A stretch of DNA of 64,000 bases. It comes from Pseudomonas syringae. GTDB lineage: Bacteria > Pseudomonadota > Gammaproteobacteria > Pseudomonadales > Pseudomonadaceae. Shown in pieces: positions 1 to 8,951 of this stretch. The notes beneath the pieces were generated by a model, which had not been told where the DNA came from, did not search any database, and saw only the letters and a list, made by a program, of their open reading frames with translations. The position numbers and the translations under genes were made by a program. Position 1 is the stretch's first letter, and each line of letters opens with the position of its first letter. The stretch is from positions 1 through 64,000 of the forward strand of contig NZ_JPQU01000017.1 in NCBI RefSeq assembly GCF_000737245.1, in the 5' to 3' direction.

Positions 1-814
1 CGGTATCGCCGATGAGCCGATCCGGCTTGATGTCGAACTGTTCTTCGACCCGCTCAATCATGGTCTTGGTGCTCTCGACCTCGGCAGTTCGATGCGCTGG
101 GGTCGGCTCCACATCCATGGTCACGCCATGCTCGACATCAATCAGATAGTTCGTCGAGTAGGCGAAAAACGCCGGGCCTCCTGGCGCTGCGGTCCAACGA
201 GAAAGTGGATCAGTTAGCGACAGGCGTTTGGGCAGTGCTTCGGCCAAAGCTTCTTCATCCAGCGCTTCAAGGTACTCACGCACGGCGCGAGTACTCAGCG
301 ACGGATCGCTCCAGTTGACCTCTTCGTTGCCGGGTACGCCTCTTTGCCGGCTGGCATCTGCCTTGATGACACTGGCGTCCACAGCAAAACCTTCGCCCTT
401 GACCAGACCCGCGTCCATGCAGCGACGCAGCACCTCGTTGAACAGCCAGCGAAACAGCGAGCTGTCACGAAAACGGCCGTGGCGGTTCTTGGAAAACGTA
501 GAGTGATTGGGGACTTCGTCTTCAAGACTCAAACGGCAGAACCAGCGATACGCCAGGTTCAAATGAGCCTCTTCGCACAACCAACGTTCGGAGCGAATGC
601 CGTAGCAGTAGCCCACCACCAACAGGCGAATCATCAGTTCGGGATCAATCGATGGACGCCCGATTGGGCTATAAAAATCGGCGAGATAGTGGCGCAGATT
701 GCTTAGATCGAGGCATCGATCAATGCTGCGCAGGAGGTGATTGGCTGGGATGTGATCTTCAATGTTGAACGAGTTAAACAGTCTCTATTGTCCGCTCGAC
801 AATTGTCCCATCAT
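1..814 (-). pseudogene. IS1182-type transposase, 5' portion, interrupted by a stop codon
   Basis: Read on the minus strand this gives the N-terminal part of an IS1182-family transposase; the 3' part lies beyond the window edge. Recognisable segments are HSTFSKNRHGRFRDSS, VDASVIKADASRQRG and LIGDT at the edge. Translation from the paired ATGs at 809-814 reads MMGQLSSGQ and then meets TAG at 785-787, after which the frame continues as RLFNSFNIEDH. Family members as I recall them have Glu at this codon (GQERLF), so this is a single-base GAG to TAG change. No other ATG is available before the conserved core, so the copy is probably inactive unless the base is a sequencing error. It is transcribed out of the window, away from the catabolic genes. 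Confidence 0.85.
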
Positions 815-873
815 GCTGCGGATCCTCCCGCTGGCCGATGACCTGATTTTGCCGCATGCCAGGCAGGAGATTT

Positions 874-900
874 ACTTTTTCAACAGAATCGGCCGAAAGC
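874..900. repeat. IS1182-type element terminus (27 bp, shared with 16860-16886)
   Basis: A 27-base sequence starting ACTTTTTCAACAGAATCGGC and ending CGAAAGC occurs identically here and at 16860-16886. Here it lies on the 5' side of a minus-strand transposase; at the other site it lies on the 3' side of a plus-strand transposase. Read inward from the outside, the two are therefore the left and right terminal repeats of the same kind of element. The exact IR boundary and the target duplication cannot be fixed by eye. Confidence 0.75.
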
Positions 901-1619
901 AGCCTGTGGCAAGGCCTTCAGCCAGAGGGTAGAACCAGCGCTTCTACAAATGAGTGAAGGCTGAACATTAAGATGCCTGGATCCAACGTCTAGTCGCATT
1001 CGCACTATGGCTTACTAAACCTCGACTTTCGGATGCGGCAATATTACCGAATCTCATTTCGGATCAATGCGATTGGAGAAACGTACGGACTTTGTCTTAC
1101 CTTCCGAACGTCGAGATCGGGCATGGGTGATTATAAAACGATGCATTGAGGGTGCTTCGGATCCTCTGACCCATTTTTGGATGGTTTCTCGAGAGCCCGG
1201 CACGCCTGGCTATCCGGTACAGCGAGAGCTTGTCGCGGAACTACATCCGCTAGATCTTTCCTAACATTTCCATGTTGATCACCCTGTGTGCTCCTGCTCG
1301 AAAAAGTGAGCAGAAGCTGTTGAACACCTGGGTCAGTTTTCGGCCAGCGGCAACAGGCCTGCGGGTAGCCTTCTTTAAGACCCAAGATAATAGACGCTCA
1401 AAGCGCTTCGCCCTTCTCCCCGAAACGGCGTTTCTGTCGCCTCTCTCCCGCACCGAAGCCGTATTGGCATCGAATAATAGGCAATCCGACAAACGGTCTA
1501 CTACAGCCTAACCAGTTGAAAAAAACAGAATATTTATATTTCTGGCCGACGGGTTTCCGGATGCTTGCCTCAAACATTGCGACCAAGGCTCTTGGCGGAG
1601 ACTATTTTTGTTATTAATG
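901..1619. other. Non-coding or degraded stretch between the IS end and the first catabolic gene
   Basis: About 700 bases without a gene I can support. A 65-codon reading frame at 1067-1264 has no recognisable domain and no convincing ribosome-binding site. The last 100 bases are AT-richer and end in the palindrome at 1620-1635, so the promoter of the maoC-led operon probably lies there. The rest may be remnants left by insertion events. Confidence 0.5.
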
Positions 1620-1635
1620 TGTTGTCCGGACAACA
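1620..1635. promoter_or_regulatory. Perfect 16-bp palindrome, probable GntR operator
   Basis: TGTTGTCCGGACAACA is its own exact reverse complement. It lies 73 bases before the maoC start, just after AT-rich DNA (TTATTAATG) that could hold a -10 box. The GTC-NN-GAC core resembles operators of HutC-subfamily GntR regulators with UTRA domains, such as the DasR/NagR type TGGTCTAGACCA. A regulator of that subfamily is encoded at 8952-9722. The assignment is an inference. Confidence 0.6.
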
Positions 1636-1708
1636 TAACAACGTGCCGGCTCTCATCGGGCGCCGAGTACCTCAGGTCTGTTGAAAAACAAAAATAAGGA
1701 GCTCCTTC

Positions 1709-2224
1709 ATGAGCGTTAAACAGATTGGTGAGCAGCGGTATCGCGGTCAGATCGGCCGGTATTTCGAAGACTTCGAGATCGGCGATATTTACGAGCACCG
1801 TCCGGGTCGTACCATCACAGAGACTGACAACATCCAGTTTTCACTGCTGACGATGAACCTGCATCCCATGCATTGCGATGCGGCTTACGCGGCCAAAAGC
1901 GAATTTGGCAAGCCCTTGGTCAACAGCGGCCTGACGGTGGCGATCGTCCTGGGTATGACGGTGCCTGACGTGAGTGGCAAAGCCATCGCTAACTTGGGCT
2001 GGACCGACATCAAGCTGACCGCGCCTGTATTTCCTGGCGACACCATCTACGCCGCTACCGAGGTGCTCAACAAGCGCGAATCCAAGTCACGCCCCAACCA
2101 AGGCATCATCACGGTCAAAACAATCGGCACCAAAGCCGATGGTACGCAGTTTATGAGCTTCGAGCGCAACGTGCTCATCCAGAAGCGCGAAGGCAACACG
2201 CTGGACGAAGCGGCCGGTTACTGA
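1709..2224 (+). CDS. MaoC-like hydratase/dehydratase (hot-dog fold)
   Basis: A 171-residue single hot-dog protein of the MaoC group, which hydrate enoyl-CoA thioesters in the cytoplasm. The family motif sits at residues 47-61 (LTMNLHPMHCDAAYA). His55 matches the catalytic His, but the usual GD..N pattern is changed, with Asn50 where the catalytic Asp is expected. My recollection is that a TMN-HPMH version recurs in small MaoC proteins beside CoA-transferases and CitE-like lyases. The start has a good ribosome site (AAGGAGCTCC). It is first in a plus-strand run and directly follows the palindrome. In an itaconate-type pathway it would hydrate itaconyl-CoA or mesaconyl-CoA to citramalyl-CoA; substrate is inferred from neighbours. 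Confidence 0.85.
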   Translation: MSVKQIGEQRYRGQIGRYFEDFEIGDIYEHRPGRTITETDNIQFSLLTMNLHPMHCDAAYAAKSEFGKPLVNSGLTVAIVLGMTVPDVSGKAIANLGWTDIKLTAPVFPGDTIYAATEVLNKRESKSRPNQGIITVKTIGTKADGTQFMSFERNVLIQKREGNTLDEAAGY

Positions 2225-2247
2225 GTTCTAACGCCTCCACAAACTGG

Positions 2248-2262
2248 GGCTGCAGGGCAGCC
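2248..2262 (+). promoter_or_regulatory. Small stem-loop between maoC and dctP
   Basis: GGCTGC-AGG-GCAGCC forms a six-pair hairpin in the 108-base gap between the hydratase and TRAP-binding-protein genes. It has no T-run, so a simple terminator is unlikely. It could be an mRNA processing or stability structure that sets apart expression of the abundant binding protein. Confidence 0.35.
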
Positions 2263-2332
2263 ACGATCTGTTCTGCACCTTTACGTCTGATCCAGATAAT
2301 TCCTCTACAAAAATAAATACGAGGAAACACCC

Positions 2333-3328
2333 ATGATCAAGTTGAAACGCTTAATCGTTGCAACCTTTACCTCTTGCACTCTGGCCGCTCTGACTATGCC
2401 GCTTCAGGCCGCTGAGTTGGTGCTGCCAAACGAGGTCGCTGCAAGCCACTGGAAGACTGGGTACATGAACGAGTTCGCCACCATGGTGGACAAGCGGACC
2501 AGTGGCAGCCTGGAGGTAAAGGTTTTCCCGTCATCCCAGCTGTACAACGACCAGGACGCCCTTGCAGCGCTCGGCACTGGCGCGGTGCAAATGGTCTGGC
2601 CCGTCTCCGTGCGCATCGAAACCATAGATCCGCGACTGGGTGCAATTAACCTTCCGTTTACCCTCACCGACGAGCTGATGAACAATCAGTGTTATGCCAA
2701 AGGTATTACTGAGCTGATGTCGTCTTATGTCGAACCGCGCAAGCTGAAAATTCTCGGACTGCTGAGGGCCGCAGATCTGTTTTTCATTATGAGCAAACAT
2801 GATGTCAAGCAGATTGCGGACTTTAAAGGCACCAAAATTCGCGTGATTGGGGGGCGGGTATTCCTCGACACCATTCGTGGCCTGGGTGCGAGCCCGGTAT
2901 CGATGGCCGCATCGGAGATGAGTACTGCGTTGGGGCAGGGTGCCATTGACGGCGTCTTCACTTCGGCGGGCGGTTGGGCCGAGATGATTGGACAGACCGG
3001 CAAACACGCTTACTACGTGCCCAATTTCTCGCTGACCACCTATGCAGTGGTTGTGGATAAAACCTGGTTTGACGAGCTGAGTAAGACCGAGCAGGACGCG
3101 ATCACCAGCAGCATGGACGAAATCACTGCCAGGCAATGGAAGGAGGTGGTGGTAGAGGATCAGAAGCTGATCGACAAGATGGTTGCCGGTGGTGCGACCT
3201 TCACCCAGGCGACCGCACAGCAATCCGAAGCCTATGAGGCTCTCGCAGCGAAGAATAAGAAGATCTTCTCGAGCCTACATCCAGATGTCTTGCCGTCAAT
3301 GGACGCCATCGAGAAGAGGTGCCTGTGA
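2333..3328 (+). CDS. dctP: TRAP transporter periplasmic binding protein (DctP family)
   Basis: A 331-residue secreted binding protein. Residues 1-27 are a Sec signal peptide (KLKR start, hydrophobic core, PLQA before AEL). The mature part has DctP features, including a stretch near FKGTKIRVIGGRVF and the MAASEMSTALGQGAIDG region, where TRAP receptors carry the strand that bears the carboxylate-binding Arg in many members. The ribosome site is GAGGAAAC. It is followed at once by the small and large membrane subunits, so all three TRAP parts are present. TRAP systems use ion gradients to take up organic acids; with the downstream CoA enzymes a branched dicarboxylate is the likely ligand. Confidence 0.93.
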   Translation: MIKLKRLIVATFTSCTLAALTMPLQAAELVLPNEVAASHWKTGYMNEFATMVDKRTSGSLEVKVFPSSQLYNDQDALAALGTGAVQMVWPVSVRIETIDPRLGAINLPFTLTDELMNNQCYAKGITELMSSYVEPRKLKILGLLRAADLFFIMSKHDVKQIADFKGTKIRVIGGRVFLDTIRGLGASPVSMAASEMSTALGQGAIDGVFTSAGGWAEMIGQTGKHAYYVPNFSLTTYAVVVDKTWFDELSKTEQDAITSSMDEITARQWKEVVVEDQKLIDKMVAGGATFTQATAQQSEAYEALAAKNKKIFSSLHPDVLPSMDAIEKRCL

Positions 3329-3891
3329 TGTCCGTCCAGATGACTCCTGAAACTCTGCAGGAGACGCCTAAGGCGAGACGCAGTTTGTGGTTACTGTTTG
3401 AGCGCAAAGTATTGCTCAACGTGGCCACGGTGATGTTTCTCCTTTCGACCGCAATCATGCTGTTCGAGGGCGTCTCCCGTGCCGCGTTCGACAGCAGCGC
3501 GTTCTGGGCTGAAGAAAGCGTGCGTTACCTGATGGTGTGGTCGTTTTTCCTGACGCTTGGGGTTAGCGGGAACGCGGGCAATCACATCCGCACCGAACTG
3601 CTGCTGGAGCGTCTGGGGCCACTCGCGAGATCGGCGTGTCATGTGGCGTCCAGCCTAGTCGGCATAGCGTTTTGCGTCCTGCTGTTCTTCGCTTCGCTGC
3701 CGCAGGTTCATCGCTATTACACGATGGGCATGATGACCGAGTCAAACCTAGATTTGCCGTTGTGGTTTCTGTTCCTGGTCATGCCGATAGGCGCACTGCT
3801 ATTTCTCGTCTACTACCTGCGTTGCCTGGTCATTGCCCTAAAAGGCAAGGATCCGTATGGCACCGGTCAAATCACCGGCTCACAGCTCTAG
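3328..3891 (+). CDS. dctQ: TRAP transporter small membrane subunit (DctQ family)
   Basis: A 187-residue protein with four predicted membrane helices, the normal DctQ layout (helices around residues 30-50, 65-85, 105-125 and 145-165). I chose the ATG at 3328, which overlaps the dctP stop as TGATG and has GAGAAGAGG before it. A GTG three codons earlier (3319) is also open. DctQ associates with the 12-helix DctM subunit and is needed for transport. Overlap with dctP implies translational coupling. Confidence 0.9.
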   Translation: MSVQMTPETLQETPKARRSLWLLFERKVLLNVATVMFLLSTAIMLFEGVSRAAFDSSAFWAEESVRYLMVWSFFLTLGVSGNAGNHIRTELLLERLGPLARSACHVASSLVGIAFCVLLFFASLPQVHRYYTMGMMTESNLDLPLWFLFLVMPIGALLFLVYYLRCLVIALKGKDPYGTGQITGSQL

Positions 3892-3900
3892 GAGGCTACC

Positions 3901-5172
3901 ATGCTGATGCTTATCGCTCTGCTGGTGATGTTGGCGTTTCTTGCCATCGGTACTCACGTTGCGGTTGCCCTAGGGCTGGTCACCACGGGTTTGATCCTGT
4001 TCGTGGCCGGGGTGCCAACCACTGTAATTGCCCAGACCGCTTTTAAGTCGGTCAATAGCTATCCATTGATGGCCATTCCGATGTTCGTTTTGGCTGGCAA
4101 CCTGATGATGCGCGGCAACATCGCCGAGTTGCTGATCCAACTGGTCGGCAGTGTTGTGCAAGCTGTGCGTGGTGGGCTGGCATTGACCGCGATGATCGCA
4201 AGCGTGTTTTTCGCCGCCGTTTCTGGCTCAAGTGTGGGTTCTGCAGCTGCCATCGGCGCGTCCACCGTGGGTGTGCTGACGAAGGAGAATTACCCTCCGC
4301 GGTTTTCCGCTGCCATTGTTGCCGTCGGCGGCACCCTAGGGCTGATGATCCCACCATCGCTAGGTTTCATCCTGATCGGTTCCATCGTCGGTTTGCCGGT
4401 AGACAAACTGTTTATCGCAGGCGTGTTGCCGGGCTTGATGGAGGCTTGCCTGCTGATGGCGGCCGTGGTTTTTTTCTCTCGTCGCAATAACTATGGCGCA
4501 AAGGTCAAGGGTGCCGACTGGGCAGGTTTCGGCCGTCGTCTGCCGGGTGCTGGCGCAGCGCTAATGATGCCGGTGCTTATTATCGGCAGCATCTACACCG
4601 GCTATTTGACGCCCACGGAGGTATCGGCTTTCGCTGCCGCTTACGCAGCCATTCTTTGCCTTTGGGTTTACCGCAGCGTGACCTTGGGCGGAGTTTGGGA
4701 TGTGGCCCGTGATTCGCTGCTCCAAACAACCATGATTTTCGCTGTGGTTATGGGCGGCAGTCTGGTGGGCTTCGCCCTTGCCCGCATGGGTGTATCAGCC
4801 AGCCTGGTTTCGACTGTCAGCGCCATGGAACTCAGTGCATGGCAGTTCCTGATTCTGGCCAACATCGTACTGCTGATACTCGGTATGTTTCTCGATGGTA
4901 TCGCGTTGATCGTGCTCACCGCACCGTTGCTTTTCCCTATCGCGACTCACCTGGGAATCAACCCCGTTCATTTCGCCGTAATCATGGTCGCCAACGTTGA
5001 AATTGCGACGTTGACGCCACCTATCGGGCTCAACCTGTTCGTCATGGCCGGTATTTCCAAACAGCCGGTGCATGAAGTAGCGCGTGGAGTACTGCCTTTT
5101 TATGGCGTGCGCATGCTCGGCTTGGCCTTGATCACGTTCGTCCCCGCAATTTCTCTGTCACTTGTCAGCTGA
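3901..5172 (+). CDS. dctM: TRAP transporter large permease (DctM family)
   Basis: A 423-residue, highly hydrophobic protein with about 12 membrane spans, the usual DctM length. Family-typical stretches are PMFVLAGNLMMRG near the start, ATLTPPIGLNLFVMAG near residues 360-375 and GTLGLMIPPSLGF around 140-150. A strong AGGAGG lies seven bases before the ATG. It is the ion-coupled translocation subunit in the inner membrane, working with DctQ and the DctP receptor. It ends 13 bases before the MmgE/PrpD start. Confidence 0.93.
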   Translation: MLMLIALLVMLAFLAIGTHVAVALGLVTTGLILFVAGVPTTVIAQTAFKSVNSYPLMAIPMFVLAGNLMMRGNIAELLIQLVGSVVQAVRGGLALTAMIASVFFAAVSGSSVGSAAAIGASTVGVLTKENYPPRFSAAIVAVGGTLGLMIPPSLGFILIGSIVGLPVDKLFIAGVLPGLMEACLLMAAVVFFSRRNNYGAKVKGADWAGFGRRLPGAGAALMMPVLIIGSIYTGYLTPTEVSAFAAAYAAILCLWVYRSVTLGGVWDVARDSLLQTTMIFAVVMGGSLVGFALARMGVSASLVSTVSAMELSAWQFLILANIVLLILGMFLDGIALIVLTAPLLFPIATHLGINPVHFAVIMVANVEIATLTPPIGLNLFVMAGISKQPVHEVARGVLPFYGVRMLGLALITFVPAISLSLVS

Positions 5173-5185
5173 GAGGAAAACAACA

Positions 5186-6577
5186 ATGTATGCCTCTACC
5201 CATAAACCGATCGCCGAATCCCTCGCCGCTTTTGCTGAACAGATTGGTTTTGATTCGATACCCGAGCCGGTTCGCATGCGCGCCAAGCTGCTGATCCTAG
5301 ATGCCGTGGGCATCGCACTGGCGTCGACTCGCTACGAATTTGCCCATCGCACGCTTTCTGCAGCGCGTGAACTGGGTGAAGGTACAAGCGATGTCATTGG
5401 CTTCAGCGCCAAGCTCTCCCTGCGCGATGCCATTCTGCTCAACGGAGTGCTGGTCCACGGCCTGGATTTTGACGATACCCACGGTCGCGGCGTTATCCAT
5501 GCGACCGCCAGTTGTTTCCCGGCAGCATTGGGGATCGCCTCAAAGTACGACGCGAGCGGTCGTGATTTCCTGACAGCCTATGTGCTGGGAATGGAAGTCG
5601 CGACGCGCCTGGCGTCGGTGGCCAAGGGTGGCTTCCATCAGGTCGGCTTTCACCCCACGGGGCTGATTGGTGCGTTTGGTTGCGCACTGATCGCCGGCAA
5701 GTTGCAGGGCCAGACCGCCGAGCAATTAGCGATGACTCAGGGTGTCGCGCTAAGCACGGCATCCGGCAGCCTAGAGTTTCTCGAAGACGGTGCTTGGACC
5801 AAGCGCATGCATCCGGGTTGGGCAGGTGTTGCCGGGCTCACTGCAGCGACATTGGCACGCCATGGTTTCATTGGACCGAAGGCCGTTTATGAGGGGCGGT
5901 TTGGTCTGTTCAAGAGCCACCTGGGTGAGCGCGAAACGGAGTGTGACTATGCCTTGGCTACCGAAAATCTGGGCAGTGCGTGGGAAGTCGGGGAGGTATC
6001 CGTTAAGCCGGTACCGGCGTGCCACTTCACTCATGCGGTCGCCGACTCGGCGGTAGTTCTTCACGAGCAGGGCATTCGTATCGAAGACATCGCTCGTATC
6101 ACCGCTCTGGTGCCTAAAGAAACCATCGGCATCGTCTGCGAGCCCGAAGCCAGCAAGCGCAAGCCGTCCAACAGTTACGAGGCGCAGTTCAGCGTTCCGT
6201 ACGCCGTCGCCAGCGGCCTGCTTCGTGGGCGCTTTGGCCTGGCCGATCTCGAACCAGAAGCCTATTCAGATCCGGCGGCCCTCGCGCTGATGGAGAAGAT
6301 TGACTATCAGGAGGACCCTCAGTCGGGGTTCCCACGTCACTACTCCGGTGAGGTGGTTGTCAGGCTGCATGACGGACGCCAATTGCGTCACCGCGAGCCA
6401 ATCAACCGTGGTGCAGCGGACCGACCTCTCTCAGCCGACGACATCATCGCCAAGTATCACGAAAACGCTCAAACCGCCGTTGCTCCACAAGCCGTCCAGC
6501 GGATCCTCGACGCCGTACTGAACCTCGATGCTGGAAGCACCCGAGAGCTTTCCCGCGTACTTACGGCATGTGCCTGA
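5186..6577 (+). CDS. MmgE/PrpD family protein
   Basis: A 463-residue member of the MmgE/PrpD family, which includes 2-methylcitrate dehydratase and cis-aconitate (itaconate-forming) decarboxylase. Typical segments are LNGVLVHGLDFDDTH near residues 80-95 and the GAFGCALIAGKLQG helix region. I take the ATG at 5186 (ribosome site GAGAGGA) rather than a TTG eight codons upstream. A PrpD-like gene of unclear role is also part of the P. aeruginosa itaconate locus. It may isomerise, dehydrate or decarboxylate a C5/C6 acid feeding the CoA steps; its reaction cannot be read from the sequence. Confidence 0.88.
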   Translation: MYASTHKPIAESLAAFAEQIGFDSIPEPVRMRAKLLILDAVGIALASTRYEFAHRTLSAARELGEGTSDVIGFSAKLSLRDAILLNGVLVHGLDFDDTHGRGVIHATASCFPAALGIASKYDASGRDFLTAYVLGMEVATRLASVAKGGFHQVGFHPTGLIGAFGCALIAGKLQGQTAEQLAMTQGVALSTASGSLEFLEDGAWTKRMHPGWAGVAGLTAATLARHGFIGPKAVYEGRFGLFKSHLGERETECDYALATENLGSAWEVGEVSVKPVPACHFTHAVADSAVVLHEQGIRIEDIARITALVPKETIGIVCEPEASKRKPSNSYEAQFSVPYAVASGLLRGRFGLADLEPEAYSDPAALALMEKIDYQEDPQSGFPRHYSGEVVVRLHDGRQLRHREPINRGAADRPLSADDIIAKYHENAQTAVAPQAVQRILDAVLNLDAGSTRELSRVLTACA

Positions 6578-6621
6578 ATCTTTAAGAACGAACATGACAA
6601 GAACAATCTGGAGAGACAAAG

Positions 6622-7773
6622 ATGAGTGAATACGACGAACAGGAAAGCATGATTCTGGATGCCCTGGATCGCTTTCTTGAAACCGAAGCCAAGCCGTTTG
6701 TGCACGAGTTGGAAAAGAACGACACCTACCCTGAAGAAATGGTCGAGAAAATGAAGGCCATGGGGCTGTTCGGCTGCATCATCGATCCGGAGTACGGCGG
6801 GTTGGGTCTGTCTACTTCCACTTATGCGAAGATCGTCGAGCGTATTTCTTGCACATGGATGTCGCTGTCCGGAATCATCAATTCACACCTAATCATGGCG
6901 TCAGCTATCCAGCGTCATGGCACGCAGGAACAAAAGCAGAAGTTCTTACCACGCATGGCCACCGGTGAGCTGCGCGGTGCCGTAGGTTTCACTGAGCCCG
7001 ATACCGGCACCGATTTGCAGGCGATCCGAACCACCGCCCGCCGCGAAGGCGATCACTACGTGGTCAACGGTGCCAAAACCTGGATCACCAACAGCCTGCA
7101 CGGTAGCCTTCTTGCGTTGTTGGTGAAAACCGACCCGACCGCCGAACCTCGCCACAAAGGCATGAGTTGGTTGATTGCCGAGAAAGGCCCGGGCTTCAAG
7201 GTTGCACGCAAACTGGAGAAGCTTGGCTATCGCGGAATCGACACCTGCGAGCTGGTGTTCGAAGACTACAAGGTACCGGTTGACTGCCTGATTGGCGGTG
7301 TCGAGGGCGTGGGCCTCAAGCAGGTGCTTTCCGGTCTGGAGCTGGGACGTATCAACGTCGCTGCCCGCGGCGTTGGCGTGGCCCGTGCAGCACTGAACGA
7401 AGCCGTCAATTACTCCCAAGTACGCAAGACCTTTGGCAAGCCTATCTGCGAGCACCAGGCGATACAACTCAAGCTCGGCGAGATGGCGACACGTGTTGAG
7501 GCCGCGCGCCTGCTCACCGAGTCCGCCGCCAAGGCGTACGATAAAGGTGAGCGCTGCGACATGGAGGCGGGCATGGCCAAGTTCTACGCCTCGGAGGCAG
7601 CCCTTTCAAATGCCACCGACTGCATGCGCATCCATGGCGGCTACGGCTATTCCAAGGAGTACAACGTAGAGCGTCTGTTCCGCGATGCGCCACTGTTGAC
7701 CATAGGTGAAGGCACCAACGAGATGCAGCGCATTATCATCGCCAAGCAACTGGTACAGAGGAATCCGGCATGA
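6622..7773 (+). CDS. Acyl-CoA dehydrogenase (short, 383 aa)
   Basis: A standard FAD-dependent acyl-CoA dehydrogenase of the usual ~380-residue length. It has the substrate/FAD loop GFTEPDTGTD near residues 120-130, WITN near 155, RKTFGKPI near 270 and the catalytic-base motif IGEGTNEMQ with Glu at about 363. The ribosome site GGAGAG precedes the ATG. It overlaps the CoA-transferase start by four bases (ATGA), so the two are coupled. In context it would oxidise a saturated dicarboxylyl- or branched acyl-CoA, for example methylsuccinyl-CoA to mesaconyl-CoA; that substrate is a guess. Confidence 0.92.
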   Translation: MSEYDEQESMILDALDRFLETEAKPFVHELEKNDTYPEEMVEKMKAMGLFGCIIDPEYGGLGLSTSTYAKIVERISCTWMSLSGIINSHLIMASAIQRHGTQEQKQKFLPRMATGELRGAVGFTEPDTGTDLQAIRTTARREGDHYVVNGAKTWITNSLHGSLLALLVKTDPTAEPRHKGMSWLIAEKGPGFKVARKLEKLGYRGIDTCELVFEDYKVPVDCLIGGVEGVGLKQVLSGLELGRINVAARGVGVARAALNEAVNYSQVRKTFGKPICEHQAIQLKLGEMATRVEAARLLTESAAKAYDKGERCDMEAGMAKFYASEAALSNATDCMRIHGGYGYSKEYNVERLFRDAPLLTIGEGTNEMQRIIIAKQLVQRNPA

Positions 7774-8951
7774 CCCTCCCTCTTGAAGGCGTGCGCATCG
7801 TCGCCGTCGAGCAGTATGGCGCGGGGCCATTCGGTACCCAGCATCTGGCTGACCTTGGCGCTGAGGTAATCAAGATCGAAAACCCTAATGAAGGCGGTGA
7901 AATCGGTCGTCATGTGGGTCCCTATTTCTTTGAGGAAGGCGATAGTCATTTCTATCAGTCCTTCAACCGAAACAAGAAAAGTGTGGTGCTCAACCTCAAG
8001 AATCCTGAAGAAAAGGCGCAACTGATTGAGCTGCTGAAGAGCGCTGATGCGCTCTACGACAACCTGCGCGGCGATCTCCCGGAAAAACTTGGCTTGACCT
8101 ACGAAGCGCTCAAGGAGCACAACCCGGCCCTGGTCTGCTGTCACTTGTCGGCATACGGTCGCGAGGGCGCTCGCAAGGCTTGGCCGGGCTACGACTACCT
8201 GATGCAGGCCGAGGCCGGATACTGCTCGCTGACGGGCGAGCCGGGCGGTCCTCCGGCGCGTTTCGGCCTGTCCATCATCGACATGATGACTGGCACCACC
8301 GCCGCTCTGGCACTGGTCTCGGCATTGGTCGGCGCTCGCGCGTCGGGGGTTGGTCGTGATATCGACGTCAGCCTTTACGATGTGGCGATGCACAACGTTA
8401 ACTACCTGGGCACCTGGTATCTCAACGAAGGTGTGAAAACCGAGCGCACGCCCCGTTCCGCGCATCCGTCTCTGACCCCGAGCCAGCTCTACAAGACGCA
8501 GGATGGCTGGATGTTCATCATGTGCAACAAGGAAAAGTTCTGGGCTGTGCTGGCCGGGTTGATCGGCAAGCCAGAATGGGCCCGCAACGATCTCTACGGC
8601 AGCTTCAAGGCGCGCCTGGAAAACCGTGACCAGCTCACTGAAGACCTCGATGCGGTGCTGATGCAACAACCCACTGCATATTGGTTGAAACAATTTGGCG
8701 GCCAGGTGCCGGCGGCGCCCGTCAACGACATTGGTCAAGCACTCGATAACCCGTTTGCCAAGGAGCAGGGGCTGATCTTTGAGGTTGAACACCCGGTTCG
8801 AGGTAAGATCAAGACCCTTGCCTGCCCGATTCGTTGCCCGGGCGAACAACTACCCAATCAGCCTGCCCCCCGTCTTGGCGCACACCAGTCAATACTGGCC
8901 GCGCTGACGCGTGGATCAGATGCTGTGAAAAACCCTGCTGGAGTCAGCTGA
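7770..8951 (+). CDS. Class III CoA-transferase (CaiB/BaiF family)
   Basis: A 393-residue family III CoA-transferase, matching family length. The N-terminus LEGVRIVAVEQYGAGPF is typical, and the catalytic Asp is Asp142 in WPGYDYLMQAEAGY. These enzymes move CoA from a donor such as succinyl-CoA to a free acid through an aspartyl-CoA anhydride. P. aeruginosa itaconate CoA-transferase, as I recall, belongs to this family, which supports an activation step for itaconate, mesaconate or a relative. The ATG overlaps the dehydrogenase stop, and the regulator gene starts directly after its TGA. Confidence 0.92.
   Translation: MTLPLEGVRIVAVEQYGAGPFGTQHLADLGAEVIKIENPNEGGEIGRHVGPYFFEEGDSHFYQSFNRNKKSVVLNLKNPEEKAQLIELLKSADALYDNLRGDLPEKLGLTYEALKEHNPALVCCHLSAYGREGARKAWPGYDYLMQAEAGYCSLTGEPGGPPARFGLSIIDMMTGTTAALALVSALVGARASGVGRDIDVSLYDVAMHNVNYLGTWYLNEGVKTERTPRSAHPSLTPSQLYKTQDGWMFIMCNKEKFWAVLAGLIGKPEWARNDLYGSFKARLENRDQLTEDLDAVLMQQPTAYWLKQFGGQVPAAPVNDIGQALDNPFAKEQGLIFEVEHPVRGKIKTLACPIRCPGEQLPNQPAPRLGAHQSILAALTRGSDAVKNPAGVS

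Noticed and set aside
1067..1264. 65-codon frame before the catabolic operon
   Set aside because: No recognisable domain or ribosome site; treated as non-coding.
7647..8849. 400-codon open frame on the minus strand
   Set aside because: It lies opposite the acyl-CoA dehydrogenase and CoA-transferase genes, whose motifs are intact; the product shows no family features. A GC-rich antisense shadow.
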